Assembly (NCBI GenBank): GCA_023935145.1 | Contig: CM043699.1 | Location: 66,623,638-66,687,637 of the forward strand | DNA from: Bretschneidera sinensis | Taxonomy: Eukaryota; Streptophyta; Magnoliopsida; Brassicales; Akaniaceae | Direction of reading: 5' to 3' | DNA: 64,000 nt | Shown: one piece after another, positions 32,489 to 44,779 of the stretch | Numbering within the stretch: position 1 is the stretch's first letter | How the letters are laid out: every line of letters starts with the position of its first letter | Notes under the pieces: generated by a model | Told to the model about the DNA's origin: nothing | Databases searched by the model: none | What the model saw: only the letters and a program-made list of their open reading frames with translations | Translations under genes and position numbers: made by a program

Positions 32489-32981
32489 TCTGAACTCCCA
32501 AACCTCCTAAAAAACCTTTCATGCATCTATCCAAAAACACCAAAACTAAAAACCCACCAAACAAATTGACCAAAAAACATAAAACCATAATAAAATTTCA
32601 AATAAACTACTAAATTAAATCAACCCCAAACCGAATTTCATCACACAAAAAAAAATGAGAGAAAAATAAGAAGGAGAGAAGACATTGAATAGTGGGATTG
32701 GGGAAGGAAGATTTGCGATCTCGGGCCTGTGATGCGTCAGAACATTGCCCAGCAAATCCAAAATAATTAAATTTCTTATCTTGGATGAAGAAAAAACAAC
32801 AATAAACACCTCAAAATTCTTCATTTGCCCTTCACCTCACTTTTTCCCCAATTTTCCCACAAACCCAAACAAATCAACGAAGCCGCAAGAGATTATAAGT
32901 GTACAATCAAAAACATATATGAAGAGATAAAGAGATTAGAAGCGTACATATAAGATTCGGGTTTAGAACTGGTCAACGAAG
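32489..32981. other. Unassigned host DNA
   Basis: A-rich non-coding sequence with short A-runs; no recognised feature. Confidence 0.3.
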
Positions 32982-32986
32982 CGTGT
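32982..32986. other. Target-site duplication (left, CGTGT) of 32987-39150
   Basis: CGTGT here against CATGT at 39151-39155; the single difference is a CpG transition. Confidence 0.75.
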
Positions 32987-34401
32987 TGTTGTGAGTTTTA
33001 AATTACTCGCAAGCGCACGAGTCGTTTGCCATATAGTGTTGTGCAAGCGCGAGGTCGAATCCACAGGGAATTGCATTGTGAAAATGTATTTTTATCTAAA
33101 CTAACCCTATTTTAACCTAGTTCCGAATTTTTGATTATATCTTGCAAAGAAATATAAACTAAACTAAATTGATTTTAAAACAACTGATAAAAACACTAAG
33201 GTTTTCTGAATCCACCCCACCAAAATAAAGCATATATCTTCATGTTCTATATAAAAATAATCTATCAAATCATTCTATGAATCCACCATTATACAAATCA
33301 CGGAGAATACCCAAACTAAACCAAAACCATCCAATGTATCCCTTTAATTCACAAATCACAATGGATATCCAATCTAATTTGAATGATCCGCCGTATCCGG
33401 CGGATGAAACACATGAAATATCCAATTTAACAATTTAAAAGCAATCAATCATAAGATTTTACTCAAATAATTGAATAGAACATTTATACTAAAAATATCA
33501 TAATTGTATGAACAAATATAAAAATATTATGTCAAACAACGGCGAGGCTTCATCTTCAACCTTAGATGGAGATTTTAGCCTCTCATAATTATGAAACTAA
33601 AGTTCAAAATAAAAGTGCTAAACATTAAACTTTAAAACTAAAAAATAAATAAATTAAAACTAACTATACATTGGGAGAAATTCCACTCGTTGTTGGGCGG
33701 CGCTTCCCCTCGTGGTAGCAAAGGCTTCGAGATCCACCAGAATGCTAACAGGAGTCCTCCGGATTGCACACCAATTGCTTCAGTGAGGTGGGGATTTTAT
33801 AGGGAAACTCAAGAGTGCAATGTGTTTCAAATTCGATGTGGGATACTGCCCGAGTGCGATCGGTCACACTCTTGTGCGCTCGAGCGCAGAGTGGTGCACT
33901 GCCTGACCTTTGTCTACTAAAACTGCCATAACCTTCTCTAGAAAAATCATTTTTACAAGCCATAAAATTTCTCAAAAAATAGACATCTGGATCTTTCCAA
34001 GAATATATGTCTCATCTCCTGGTTCTTCCTGAGTCAATACAGTAAAATCCACAAAAATGACTGATCTGCCAATCTGAAATCACACACAGCCTGACCTTTG
34101 TCTACTAAAAACGCCATAACTTTTTTTTAAAAAATCATTTTTATGAGCCGTAAAATTTCTCAGAAAATAGACATCTGGATCTTTCAAAACGTATATGGTT
34201 CATTTCTTGGTTCTTCCTAAATTAATACAGTAAAATCCACAAAAATGACTAATTTGTATAGGCAATTCTAGCAATTTTAGTGAAACTCCTTTCCAAGTGC
34301 TTGTAAACCTGTAAAACAACGAAAACAACTCAAAGTAATAAATTCCTAAGCTAACAAATGTAAATTAAGGGGCCAAAATATACAATATTTGGCACTCATC
34401 A
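32987..34401 (-). repeat. 3' LTR (left) of 32987 element
   Basis: 1415 bp. Minus strand starts TGATGAGTGCC and ends CTCACAACA. Palindrome units at 33855-33868 and 33875-33888 (TGCGCTCGAGCGCA) are 20 bp apart; TATA box TATAAAA at 33795-33801. It contains a repeated block built on CTGACCTTTGTCTACTAAAA (about 33901 and 34090), shared with the other LTR. Confidence 0.92.
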
Positions 34402-35149
34402 AATACCCCCAAACTTACATTTTGCTAGTCCCTTAGCAAAACAAACTAAAAAAACTAAATGAAAAACAAAGAACATAAAGTTAAGTTCATCACTCATGGT
34501 ATCCAGAAATTTAAGGAGCACTCAAAACCATAATATTCATTCATGAGCAAGCTTAAAAAAGATATAACCCATCTTCACAATGAATAGTAATTTTAAAACT
34601 TAATTACTTACAAGAGGCAGGCTAAGACATCACAAGCTTGAATTAGTGCAACATGAATTAGCATATACAGATAAGGTTTCCAAATAACTTCAATGTACAA
34701 TGTCTCCATGTCTCAAGATTCACAGAATTTCTCATCAGAATGAACAACAATGGCATAGTTTTATTTTATTTATTTTATAATTTTTTTTTTAATTATAAGG
34801 CTCTGCTATGTTTAGTTTCCTTAAGCTTTCTAATTGATCCATGTATCAAGTGTTGAGTCAACGACTCCCAAACCAGATGGTTTTAGGGCATTAGGTGTAA
34901 AGATACCCCTAAGGACTTACTAACTCGAGTAAAAAAGGCTACGAAACTAAACTGACCTTAATACTACCAAGTAAAATTCCCACCTTTTGACGTGAACACT
35001 CACTGCTTACTAAGGCAAGAGGTCCAATTACTGAGCAGAAAGTTTCGCAATGATCATTATGAATAAAATTCCCACCTTTTGACATGAACACTCACTGCTT
35101 ACTGAGACAAGAGGTCCAGTTACTCTGTGAAAATTTTATTGATGATCAT

Positions 35150-35196
<47 letters not shown>

Positions 35197-35838
35197 TTAC
35201 GTTTCTATGCCAAAGTGTTTATCCTACAAGTCATCCAGCTTCAGTTAAGTCAAGGAAATATACACATTGAAATCGCATGTCATACTTCACACAATTTTGT
35301 GTTAATGTGCTCGTGTCAGATTAGATCAAACATATGAATTCTCAAATGCCTAAAGTAAGTAACAAAGTTTTAAAACTCTATCATCAAATCATGTGTTCAC
35401 AATTTTAAGCTCACCAATGACATCACATCACGGTATTTGTTTAGATCAACTAAAATTTCAAAATAACATGAGCATGCATTTACCTTCTTTCTTTTTTCTT
35501 TTTTTTAAATGAAGAAAAACAACAACAAATTATGACAAAGTGTGTGTAATGTATCTTCCATACCTCCAAACTTAAATTACACATTGACCCCAATGTGTGA
35601 ATAATATGGAAAGAGCTGATCTGGGATATAGAGAACTATCTGGACTGGTATGGCTTATAGCATACCCCCAAACTTGATATGAAGTACGCTTTGTCCCTGA
35701 AAAATAAAGACTGGAAAACAAAAAACACTAGAGAAAAACAGTAACAAGAAATATGTAAAATAATAAACAAACAGAAAGGATATGCTATGGGGTGCCTCCC
35801 ATGAGCACTAAGTTTAATGTCTTCAGCCAGACCCAGCA
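34402..35838 (-). other. 3' non-coding region of 32987 element
   Basis: Shares the conserved Athila blocks. A 92-bp segment is tandemly duplicated (34973-35064 and 35065-35156). A pure TA microsatellite runs 35155-35190. RT coding sequence is joined to it at 35838. Confidence 0.78.
35153..35190. repeat. (TA)n microsatellite
   Basis: About 19 TA units, directly after the 92-bp duplication. Confidence 0.9.
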
Positions 35839-37555
35839 TTAGTAATCGTGCCCAGCTAAGCGCCCCACCATCTGATTAATAAATGAGAGTGGAAAATGAT
35901 CATTCCTTGTGACAGCATTCAACTTATAGTAGTCTATACTCACTCTCCATCCTGAATGCACACGAGTTGGAACCAACTCGTCGTCTTTATTCATCACTAT
36001 CGCCAATCCAGCCCACTTTGGTACAACATGAATCGGGCTCACCCACTCGCTATCAAAGTTTGGATAAATGATCCCTATATCCAGCAGCTTAATCACTTCA
36101 GTCCTCACAACCTTTTGCATAGTTGGGTTGAGCTTTCTTTGTGGCTCCTTCGATGGCTTGGCATTTTCCTCAAAATGTATCTTGTACATCACCACCGAGG
36201 GGCCGATTCCCATGATATCCTTAATAGTCTAGCCGATAGCTTCCTTGTTCTCTCTTAAAATGTCCACTAATTTTTCCTCTTGAGCCTCAACCAAATCTAA
36301 ATCTATAATCATAGGCAAAGAATCTGCTGGACCTAGGAACTTATACTTAAGATTGTCCAGTAAAGGCTTAAGTTCCTTCTTGGGGGGTTCAGGTGCTGTG
36401 GTCTCCTCTGTCTCACTGCTATTCTGAGGAGCAGACTCCAAAGTAGCATTTTCTTGCTCAAGCAACTTATCCAAATTCAAATCCTCTCCAAACTAAGCAA
36501 AGCATGCCTCCAGGGGGTCTTCAATGCTTGATTCACCCACAGTCTCCTCCGTCTTACTGCTCTCCCGAGGAGCAGACTCTAAGATAGCATTTGCTTGCTC
36601 AAGTAGCTTATCCAAATCCAAATTCTCTCCAAACTGAGCAAAGCATGCCTCCATAATGTCCTCAGACTGCCCTCCTTTCTTGGGCACTTGTAATCTCTCA
36701 GGGTAAGGTGCTTTAGGTACAAACGACCCAGGAAGATTCTTAATAGTAGGTGTGGCTGTAGATGACTCAGCATCTCTCTTTTCCTTGTTACCACTTTCTT
36801 GCCCTTGCTGCATAGCAGGGTTCTCTTCTATTTGATTGTCTACTTGTCTCCTATACCTCAATGTGGCAATCGACTGCACTTGTTCCTATCCGTGCGTAGA
36901 AGTCTATGATTTCCCATCGCAAATTGTTCCTTTGGGTTGGGCACAGGTTGACTGGGGAATTTTCCCTTCTCTCCTTCACCCACGTGACTTGTGATTTGAT
37001 CCATTTGACTCTCTAGCTTGGCAATCGCTTAGGTGTTTACTATTTACGCACTCCTTACTTCACTGATGGAGTGGCTGGTCATCTTCATGAAATCCTTGAA
37101 GGTGTCCTCCAATGACTGTGAAACCGACACTAGCACTTGAGTGGGAGCTTGGTAAGCGGGTGATAGTGCTAGATGGACGAGCGACCATAACTTGAAACTG
37201 GTGGAGGAAATCTGGGAGGATATTAATTGTGAGCATGATAAGGGGCTCCTCCCTGATTCATCTGTTGGTTCTGCTTCCATGAAAAATTAGGGTGGTTCTG
37301 CCACCCTAGTTTGTACGTCTCAGAGTAAGATCCATTTGATTGCCACCGACAGTCATTGAAAGCATTCATTTGTTCCATGGGATACTCGACAAAAGCCGAC
37401 ATAGATGGACAATTCTGTGCTAAATGCATAGGGCTAGCACAGATGGAACAACTATCAACATTGAATGTATTGACTGCACTGATGGATTGGCCGGTCATCT
37501 TCATGAAATCCTTGAGGGTGTCCTCTAAAAACTGTGAAACCGGCGCTAGATTCAT
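35839..37555 (-). pseudogene. Scrambled gag and truncated RT of 32987 element
   Basis: Minus strand. 37555-37223 carries a zinc knuckle (CSICASPMHLAQNC) preceded by a copy of LEDTLKDFMKM, which in the intact relative lies after the knuckle; a second copy of that segment occurs at about 37120, so the region was rearranged. 36879-36493 and 36480-36229 carry the acidic linker in two copies, then the pre-RT linker (KPLLDNLKYKFLGP). 36213-35839 carries the RT N-terminus (GIIYPNFDSEWVSPIHVVPK) and stops at the block just before the first catalytic Asp. The protease is deleted between the Lys/Gly-rich segment and the linker. Confidence 0.85.
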
Positions 37556-37714
37556 CCATATTTTTTTATTTTTTATTTTACTTTTTTATGGGCAATTGCC
37601 AATAGAAACAAATAAACTAAAATAAAATTGCAAAAGAAAGATAAAACAAAAATGCTAACTAAACTAGTAGAAAAATAAAATCAATTTAGAAAAAAATTTC
37701 ACAAACCAAACAAC

Positions 37715-37732
37715 TCCCCGACAACGGTGTCA
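37715..37732 (-). other. Decayed primer-binding site (tRNA-Asp)
   Basis: Minus strand TGACACCGTTGTCGGGGA; two extra G-to-A changes compared with the 20563 element. Confidence 0.78.
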
Positions 37733-37738
37733 AAAACT

Positions 37739-39150
37739 TGTTGTGAGTTTTAAATTACTTGCAAGCGCACGAGTCGTTTACCATATAGTTTTGTGCAAGT
37801 GCGAGGTCGAATCCACAGGGAATTGCATTGTGCAAATATATTTTTATCTAAACTAACCCTATTTTAACCTAGTTCCGAATTTTAGGTTGAATCTTGCAAA
37901 GAAATATAAACTAAACTAAATTGATTTAAAAACAACTAATAAAAACACTAAGATTTTCTGAATCCACCTCACCAAAGTAAAACATATATCTTCATGTTCT
38001 ATATAAAAATAATCTATCAAATCATTCCATGAATCCACCATTATATAAATCACGGTGAATACCCAAACTAAACCAAAACCATCCAATGTATCCGTTTAAT
38101 TCACAAATCATAATGGATATCCAATCTAATTTGAATGATCCATCGTATCTGGCAGATGAAACACAAGGAATATCCAATTTAACAATTTAAAAGCAATCAA
38201 TCATAAGATTTTACTCAAACAATTGAACAGAATATTTATACTAAAAATATCATAATTGTATGAACAAATCTGAAAATATTATGTCAAACAATGGCGAGAC
38301 TTCATCTTCAACCTTAGATGAAGATTTTAGCCTTTCATACTTATGAAACTAAAGTTTGTAATAAAAGTGCTAAACATTAAACCTTAAAACTAAAAAAAAT
38401 AAATTAAAACTGAATATATATTGGGAGAAATTCCACTCGTTGTTGGGCGGCACTTCCCCTCGTGGTAGCAAAGCCTTCGAGATCCACCAGAATGCTAGCA
38501 GAAGTCCTCCAGATTGCACACCAATTGCTTTAGTAAGGTGGGGCTTTTATAGGGAAACTCAAGAGTGCAATGTATTTCAAATTCGATGTGGGATACTGCT
38601 CAAGTGCGCTCGATCACAGTCTTGTGCGCTCGAGCGCAGCATGGTGCACTGCCTGACCTTTGTCTACTAAACCTGCCATAACTTTCTCTAGAAAAATCAT
38701 TTTTATGAGCCGTAAAATTTCTCAGAAAATAGACATCTGGATCTTTCCAAACATGTATGGTCATCTCCTGGTTCTTCCTAAATCAATACAGTAAAATCCA
38801 CAAAAATGACTGATCTGCCACGCTGAAATCATACACAGCCTGACCTTTGTCTACTAAAACTACCATAACTTTCTCTAAAAAAATGATTTTTTTGAGTTAT
38901 AATATTCCTCAGAAAATAGACATCCAGATCTTTCAAAGCATATATGGTTCATCTTTTGGTTCTTCCTGAATCAATACAGTAAAATCCACAAATTTAACTG
39001 ATCTATACAGGCAATTCTGGTAATTTTAGTGAAACTCCTTTCAGAGTGCTTGTAAACCTGTAAAACAATGACAACAACTCAAAGTAACAAATTCCTAAGC
39101 TAACAAATGTAAATTAAGGGGCCAAAATATGCAATATTTGGCACTCATCA
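37739..39150 (-). repeat. 5' LTR (right) of 32987 element
   Basis: 1412 bp, partner of 32987-34401. Palindrome units at 38605-38618 and 38625-38638 (20-bp step); TATA box at 38545-38551. Confidence 0.92.
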
Positions 39151-39389
39151 CATGTGCAGCTTCAACTAGGGATGACGCCTCTGATGAATTGAGTATGAGA
39201 TAGAGAGATAGCAAGCGAACCAAAGAGACAGAGAAAATCATAGAAGACGACTACAAATCGAGAGAGAGCTTAGAGATGAAGAAGCAAAGCTGATTGATGA
39301 GAAAGAAGACATGCCTAGAAAGGTTCTGGAGCCTGCGCGCGTATGAGAGTACTTAAGTGCACAAGATGTAGCCGGGTTTTTTAAGTCTT

Positions 39390-39695
39390 ATTTCAACGCT
39401 TCAAAGTGCCAATACATGATGTATAGACCAGTCCCATTTCAGTGCTTATAAGTGCAGATATAATATAGTGGCGCTTACAAACGCAAATATATGAAATTTA
39501 GTGTCGCATAAGTCAAACACCGAGAGTCATTTTTGTGGCGCTTAAAAGCACAGATATATGAAACATATTGGCGCTTTAAAGCGCCGCTATTTGATGCATA
39601 GTAATGCTTTCTCCGAGCACCGAGCCACAATCAATTTTACAAACATATTGCAGCGCTTTCTGAAAGTGCTGACAAGTGAAAATTTTCTTGTAGTG
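39390..39695 (-). mobile_element. Terminus of a CACTA (En/Spm-like) DNA transposon
   Basis: The plus strand ends ttttcttgtagtg at 39695, the complement of the CACTA terminal sequence CACTACAAGAAAA. Inside it are about seven subterminal copies of a GGCGCTTnnAAGYGC motif (starts near 39394, 39450, 39470, 39503, 39537, 39569, 39651). The copy at 39570-39585 (GGCGCTTTAAAGCGCC) is a perfect palindrome. The opposite terminus was not found; it may lie beyond the Athila insertion or be lost, so the inner limit is approximate. No transposase was seen. Confidence 0.72.
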
Positions 39696-40843
39696 ATACA
39701 AAGGTTCATGTAGAGAACGGAATGCACATTCCACTGTCTTGGCGTTTATTCAAAGAACATCTAGGAAGGAATTTGTTTCCCTAGCTTGCTTTGTTTATTG
39801 GAGAAAGATCAATTCCTTGGCCATAAGGAATAACTTTAAACAATTGCTAATAAAATGAAAAGAAAATTAAGCATAATTAAGGATAGAATATATGCTTAAT
39901 TAGCTCTTCTTTAATTATATTTTTTTGAAAGGAGAAATAAATATTTATCAATAAAGCAGCAAACTGCATACGATACAAATTGAAGCCTTTAATTATATGT
40001 TGGGATGTTTTTTTATATTTTATTTTTAGTGATTCCTTTTGTTTGTCGGTGGATTAATAGCAAATCACATTTATGAAAATCAGCTCCCAGTACCACAAAG
40101 TATGAATTTCAAGTTAAAAATATATATTTTTTTGATAGACAAATTAAAAATAATTTTGTTTACGTTCCATGTTGTCTACATTTTCAAAATTAGTTTCATA
40201 TAGTAATACGTTAAAAAAACGATAATAAAAATGAGAAATTATTCAATTTTTCAATAATAGGGCTGAACATAGATCATTTTGAGTCGGATTGACCTAAAAA
40301 TTTAACTCAATCTGGTAGCACCAAGTTGACGAAAAACTTGGTGTAAACCAAATCCGTGACTCGGCCAACCCTTGATCGGACCAACCCATGATCTAGCTAA
40401 CCAGGTCAAACCAGTTTAATTTGACTTCTGTTTTCGGTTTAATCTTGTTTTAATTTAAGTATATTACATATAAAAAATATTCTAGAACAACTATTCATCC
40501 TCCATTATTTTCAATTTAAATCCATACACGAAATTCATTAAATGTAACAAATCTATCACTCAAAAAATCAAGTTGCCAAGTTTCTTGAATCACTAAATAC
40601 AAACCAACTTAATTTGATACAATATGACAAACAATACAAAAATAAAACAAATATAAAATTTTGAATATGCTTGATAAACCAAATTCTTGATAGGTGTCTT
40701 TTATTTTACTAAGCAATTGCATTTGCTATGTAGTTCATCATGATTACTTAGGACCTTACTTGTTTTTTCTTCTTTTTTTCTACCTATATTTGTTACATAG
40801 GATGCTCTTTTTTTTTTTTTAATTTCACCACATGTATGTCGAT

Positions 40844-40960
40844 GAGGTCTTGATTTAATGATTAAGGTTGAGGTCTTGGAATTATGTATAAGAGTTTTTT
40901 TTCGATTCCCACAGTGTGTGGGTTATTTATCCAATTTTATATTGGATACTTCTTTTATTT
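40844..40960 (+). repeat. Possible tRNA-derived SINE remnant
   Basis: A box-A-like stretch (TTTAATGATTAAGG, about 40853) is followed 40 bp later by a box-B-like TTCGATTCCCAC (40901-40912), the arrangement of a pol III promoter in plant SINEs, and then a T-rich tail. The boxes are imperfect and no flanking duplication was established. Confidence 0.35.
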
Positions 40961-41334
40961 TATGTGTGTTGTGGTAATATTGCGGGTTTTTGTATGAATA
41001 ATATGATAGCACGAGTTAATATTATAATCAAATCAATCATTATACTACTTGTATATAACATCGTTTTAATAAAAGAAATGTCTTACTTTTTCGTTGGGTT
41101 ATATTGGTTATATTGTCTTTTTAAATTCAAAATCAGAAGGATATTAATTTTATGACCTACTTCTACTAACTATAGGTTTCATGACCAGAAACCTTTACAG
41201 ATTTATTATGGTTTTATAATATAGGTGCCAATGTAAACGTTGATACTAAAATAGGTAAAATGTATGGTAACCACTCATATATGCTCAAACAAATACTAAA
41301 TAGATTAGGCCTTTACAGGTAATTTGAAAATTAT

Positions 41335-41400
41335 ATATATCATGCATATGTATGGATACATACATATGTATGTATGCATATGTATACATACATAAACATA
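41335..41400. repeat. CATA/TATG microsatellite
   Basis: Imperfect alternating CATATG/TACATA tetranucleotide repeats over about 65 bp. Confidence 0.8.
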
Positions 41401-43260
41401 TAGGTTGCTAATTACTTGCTACGCTTCAGATACAATTTAATATTGTACCAAAATTATTGAGCACCAAAATAATCCCATCTATCAATTTTTTAAAAAACAA
41501 CTTCGTAAGGGTAATAAAATAATTTAATAAATATTTCTAGTTAATTTTTTTACCTTCAAAGTTTTTTTTACAACATTAGACCAATTGGAGGGTTGAAAAA
41601 GTGCACCTATAGTATCGTTGGGAAGAGCCACCAAGATCACTACATGAGACACGGTTTCACCGGCAAATGCCGACCTTCCACCATCACGTGCCACCACACC
41701 GTGAATTAATGGGGCACATTTTAGATCTACATTTTTTGGGGAGCTATTAGGAGAAACTAAGGCCATCAATATTGAGACAACCTACAAAATGTGGCGGCAA
41801 AGGGCCGTCGGAATTGGGCGAGGTGAGCTACACATGGCAGGGTTTTTGATTGCCGCAAGTGGGCTTCGCTTCTAGCATTAATTATTTTTTGAATATTTTT
41901 CATAAAATGAGAAAAATAGCCTCTAAAATAGTAGATAGTAATCATGTCCAAATTAATTTAGATACAATGTTAATTTATGTCTAAAGTGTATATGGCATGT
42001 TAGCATTACACACACACATTCACTTGGTTATAAAAATTTGAACCTGTGTCCAAACCTAATCAATCAATTTCTTCATTACTAAAACAAAACCCAACATTTC
42101 GAAAGCCTCAACTTAACCCACGTTATTAGATCAGTTTAGATCAATTTGACAAATTGTGTGCTTCATATAAAATTTTTGAGTGAACTCCATGTAAATGTGA
42201 AAGCAACCCATAATTTTCTTGAAAAACTGAAAATTTTCGCAGCACTTTATAAGATTAGTTTGTGTAAAACGTGCAATTTTCATTTTTATTTGAAGTAAAA
42301 GCACAACCGCATTTAATTTACCCTAGTTGTGCATTTAATGCACCGTCTAAAGCCCACCTAGGAATTAGTGCATCCATTTGGTAATATTTGGGAGAGAAGG
42401 TAGCACAGTAAATCTCTCCGGTTGAAAATGAAAAACAAATAAACTTTTTTATAGTAAAATTTGTAAAATAGGAATTGTAATACATTATGTTTTATATAAA
42501 TTTAGATATTTTGAATTATTTTTTAATATAATGAAATTATTTTATAATCAAAATTTATAAATATTACTGGTTTTACTTTAAAACTTTTTGTTGCGGAGAA
42601 GGGATTAGTTACCTCAAGTGTCAGCATTAAAAGAAAGGGATTAGTTCCCAATATAAAGAGGTAGTACTTAACGATCTCATAATATTTTAGTAAATTAATT
42701 AAATTTATCTTTTTTATTTAGCCTAGGGTTTTGAAAACCCTAACAAAATGAGGGTATAGTCAAATGAGGGAAGAGTTATATTTTTGGACGGTCATGTGGA
42801 GGAAGACATAATAAAACCCAGGATGCCAGACAAGGTTGTTGAAAGATTAGAAGGGAATATTTGGGAGGATGAAAGGGAATTAGAAGGAAATGTGGGTTTA
42901 GGGTTTACGATGCTTACGCATGAAAGCAAACAAAAACCACTTTGTGGGTCTCTTCGTAAGGTCAATGGATCTATCCATCTCTTTTTTTTCTATTTTTTAT
43001 TATAATAATAATAATATATTTAATATACAGTATATAATAGTAATAATAATAGTATATGACTACATGGTATCAATTAAATATCCGTTGAGAACTTGAAAAA
43101 CAGTATCCTATATGTAGCTTTTAACTCGCTTCCCTTAATTTGCCTGCCCAATTAAGTATAGAAATGCTCAACCTCCTTCCTTCAATTATTTAATTTTCTT
43201 TATTTCAAAATAATACTCATAAGAGTATAAAATTAAATAAAAATGAAATGAAAGAGTACT

Positions 43261-43265
<5 letters not shown>

Positions 43266-43295
<30 letters not shown>
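43266..43295 (+). repeat. (AG)n microsatellite upstream of KANADI
   Basis: About 15 uninterrupted AG units some 600 bp before the start codon. CT-rich tracts follow (43583-43602), a common feature of plant 5' leaders. Confidence 0.92.
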
Positions 43296-43297
<2 letters not shown>

Positions 43298-43899
43298 CGA
43301 AGAGGGAGGGGGAAAAGGAATCACACAAGAGGGAGTCTTTCTCTCTCCAACATATTTTATCCCGTCCTCTCCGGGGAAAGAAAATCAAAGTGACCATATT
43401 TTTTTTTGCTTTTGTTTTGACTAGAGAGAGAGACCTCATGCTCTTCTTCCCTCTACTGTCATTTTCCAAGATATACTCTCGAGGAACACCACAACCAATT
43501 CCTTTCTCTCCCCTCCTTAATTTCCTTTCTATGCCTTTTTGGATTTCTTTTCTTTTTATCCTCTGCTTAAAAACACACATACCTCTCTCTCTCTCTCTCT
43601 ATTCTCTTGAGAGCATGTTTGTTAATTTGTTGAAGAAGATTGAAGGGTCTTTCTTTGTTTCTACTACTCCCCTTTAAGTTTTCCTTCCCCTTTAGTCCAT
43701 TAAGCATATCATATCTCTTCTTCTTTCAAAGCTTTTTAAATTTGCTTTTAAGTTTCTTCCCAAAACCAAATCTTTCCCACACACACAATCTTCTCAAAGA
43801 GAGAAGAGAAAAACAGATTAAAGATAAACTACTTGACTAAAACTTGCACTTTTCTCATTTTCTTGGTAAAATAATTAGTTAAGACTTAGAAGAAACAAT

Positions 43900-44779
43900 A
43901 TGCCCTTAGAAGGGGTTTTTGTTGAACCAGTATCAAACCCTCTTCCTGATCTATCTCTTCACATTAGCCTTCCCAATAATAGTTCCCCTTCATCGATATG
44001 CAATGAAGTTGAAACAAGGGTGAATCTGTTGCGCCGACAAGAAGCCGAAAAATCCAACAGCAAAACCTCGATGAGGACTACTAACTTACAAGCTTGCACT
44101 GAGCTCTCTTTAGCACACCCAACTGTAGCTAATGAAATGGACCACCACCAAGAGATGAGGCAATCCATAAGGAATTTCACAGGTGGAGGAGAACCTCCAC
44201 AGAAAAACCCTTACCTTCACCATCTTCACCATTCTAATGCTCATTTAAATCACATAAATCATGGGGTTTCTCTACTTGAGGTATCCGATGGTCTTAGGCC
44301 GATAAAAGGCATTCCAGTGTATCACAACCGCTCATTCCCCTTCGTGCCTCTAGAGCAACACTCAAGAGATAAGGATCCAAAGATCTGCTTCTACCAAATG
44401 CCTCACCCCTCTTCTTCTACTACTTCTTCTTCACCTTATAATTTAGGAGGAGGTTTAGATCCCATGATCTCAGTCTTAAACTCATCTGCAGCAGGGCTTA
44501 ATAGTAATTATCAATCTTCATCATCACCAGCAGGTTATCGAATACCAACAACAGCATCAAGATTTAATGGGGTTTGTATGGATGCCTTCAAATCCCATCA
44601 ATTACAACACAATCATCAGTATGGTGTTGGATCTTCTGACACTTCACATGGGATTATTAGATCAAGATTTTTGCCCAAGTTACCGACAAAAAGAAGTATG
44701 AGAGCACCTAGGATGCGTTGGACGAGTAATCTTCATTCTCGATTTGTTCGTGCTGTTGATCTTCTTGGTGGCCATGAAA
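43900..44779 (+). CDS. KAN1: KANADI exon 1
   Basis: Start ATG 43900; ends in phase 1 at GAA A|GTAAAG. Encodes the N-terminal repression region and the first half of the GARP domain. Confidence 0.92.

Larger units (their letters stand above)
32987..39150 (-). mobile_element. Internally deleted Athila derivative (6164 bp)
   Basis: LTRs 32987-34401 and 37739-39150, a decayed tRNA-Asp primer site at 37715-37732 and a near-perfect 5-bp duplication define it. The internal region keeps scraps of gag and the start of RT. The gag N-terminal domain, protease, most of RT, RNase H and integrase are gone, with RT joined directly to the 3' non-coding region at about 35838. It contains a 141-bp tandem duplication (about 36490-36771) and a 92-bp one (34973-35156). 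It could not have moved alone in this form. Confidence 0.92.
39696..43261. other. Intergenic DNA, mostly unassigned
   Basis: No convincing gene. Minus-strand frames at 41524-41769 and 41766-41951 are more GC-rich than their surroundings and adjoin, but match no family I recognise. A region near 40261-40440 has the look of an old hAT-type MITE without a provable second end. A CATA/TATG microsatellite lies at about 41335-41400. Confidence 0.4.

Noticed and set aside
40261..40440. Possible hAT-type MITE (GGGCTGAACATAG start)
   Set aside because: No matching inverted end or 8-bp duplication found.
41524..41951. Two adjoining minus-strand frames, relatively GC-rich
   Set aside because: No recognisable domain; could be a TE relic but I cannot support any call.
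43260..43580. Minus-strand frame rich in Arg/Lys and ending in Ser-Leu repeats
   Set aside because: Generated by the (AG)n microsatellite and purine-rich 5' leader of KANADI read backwards.
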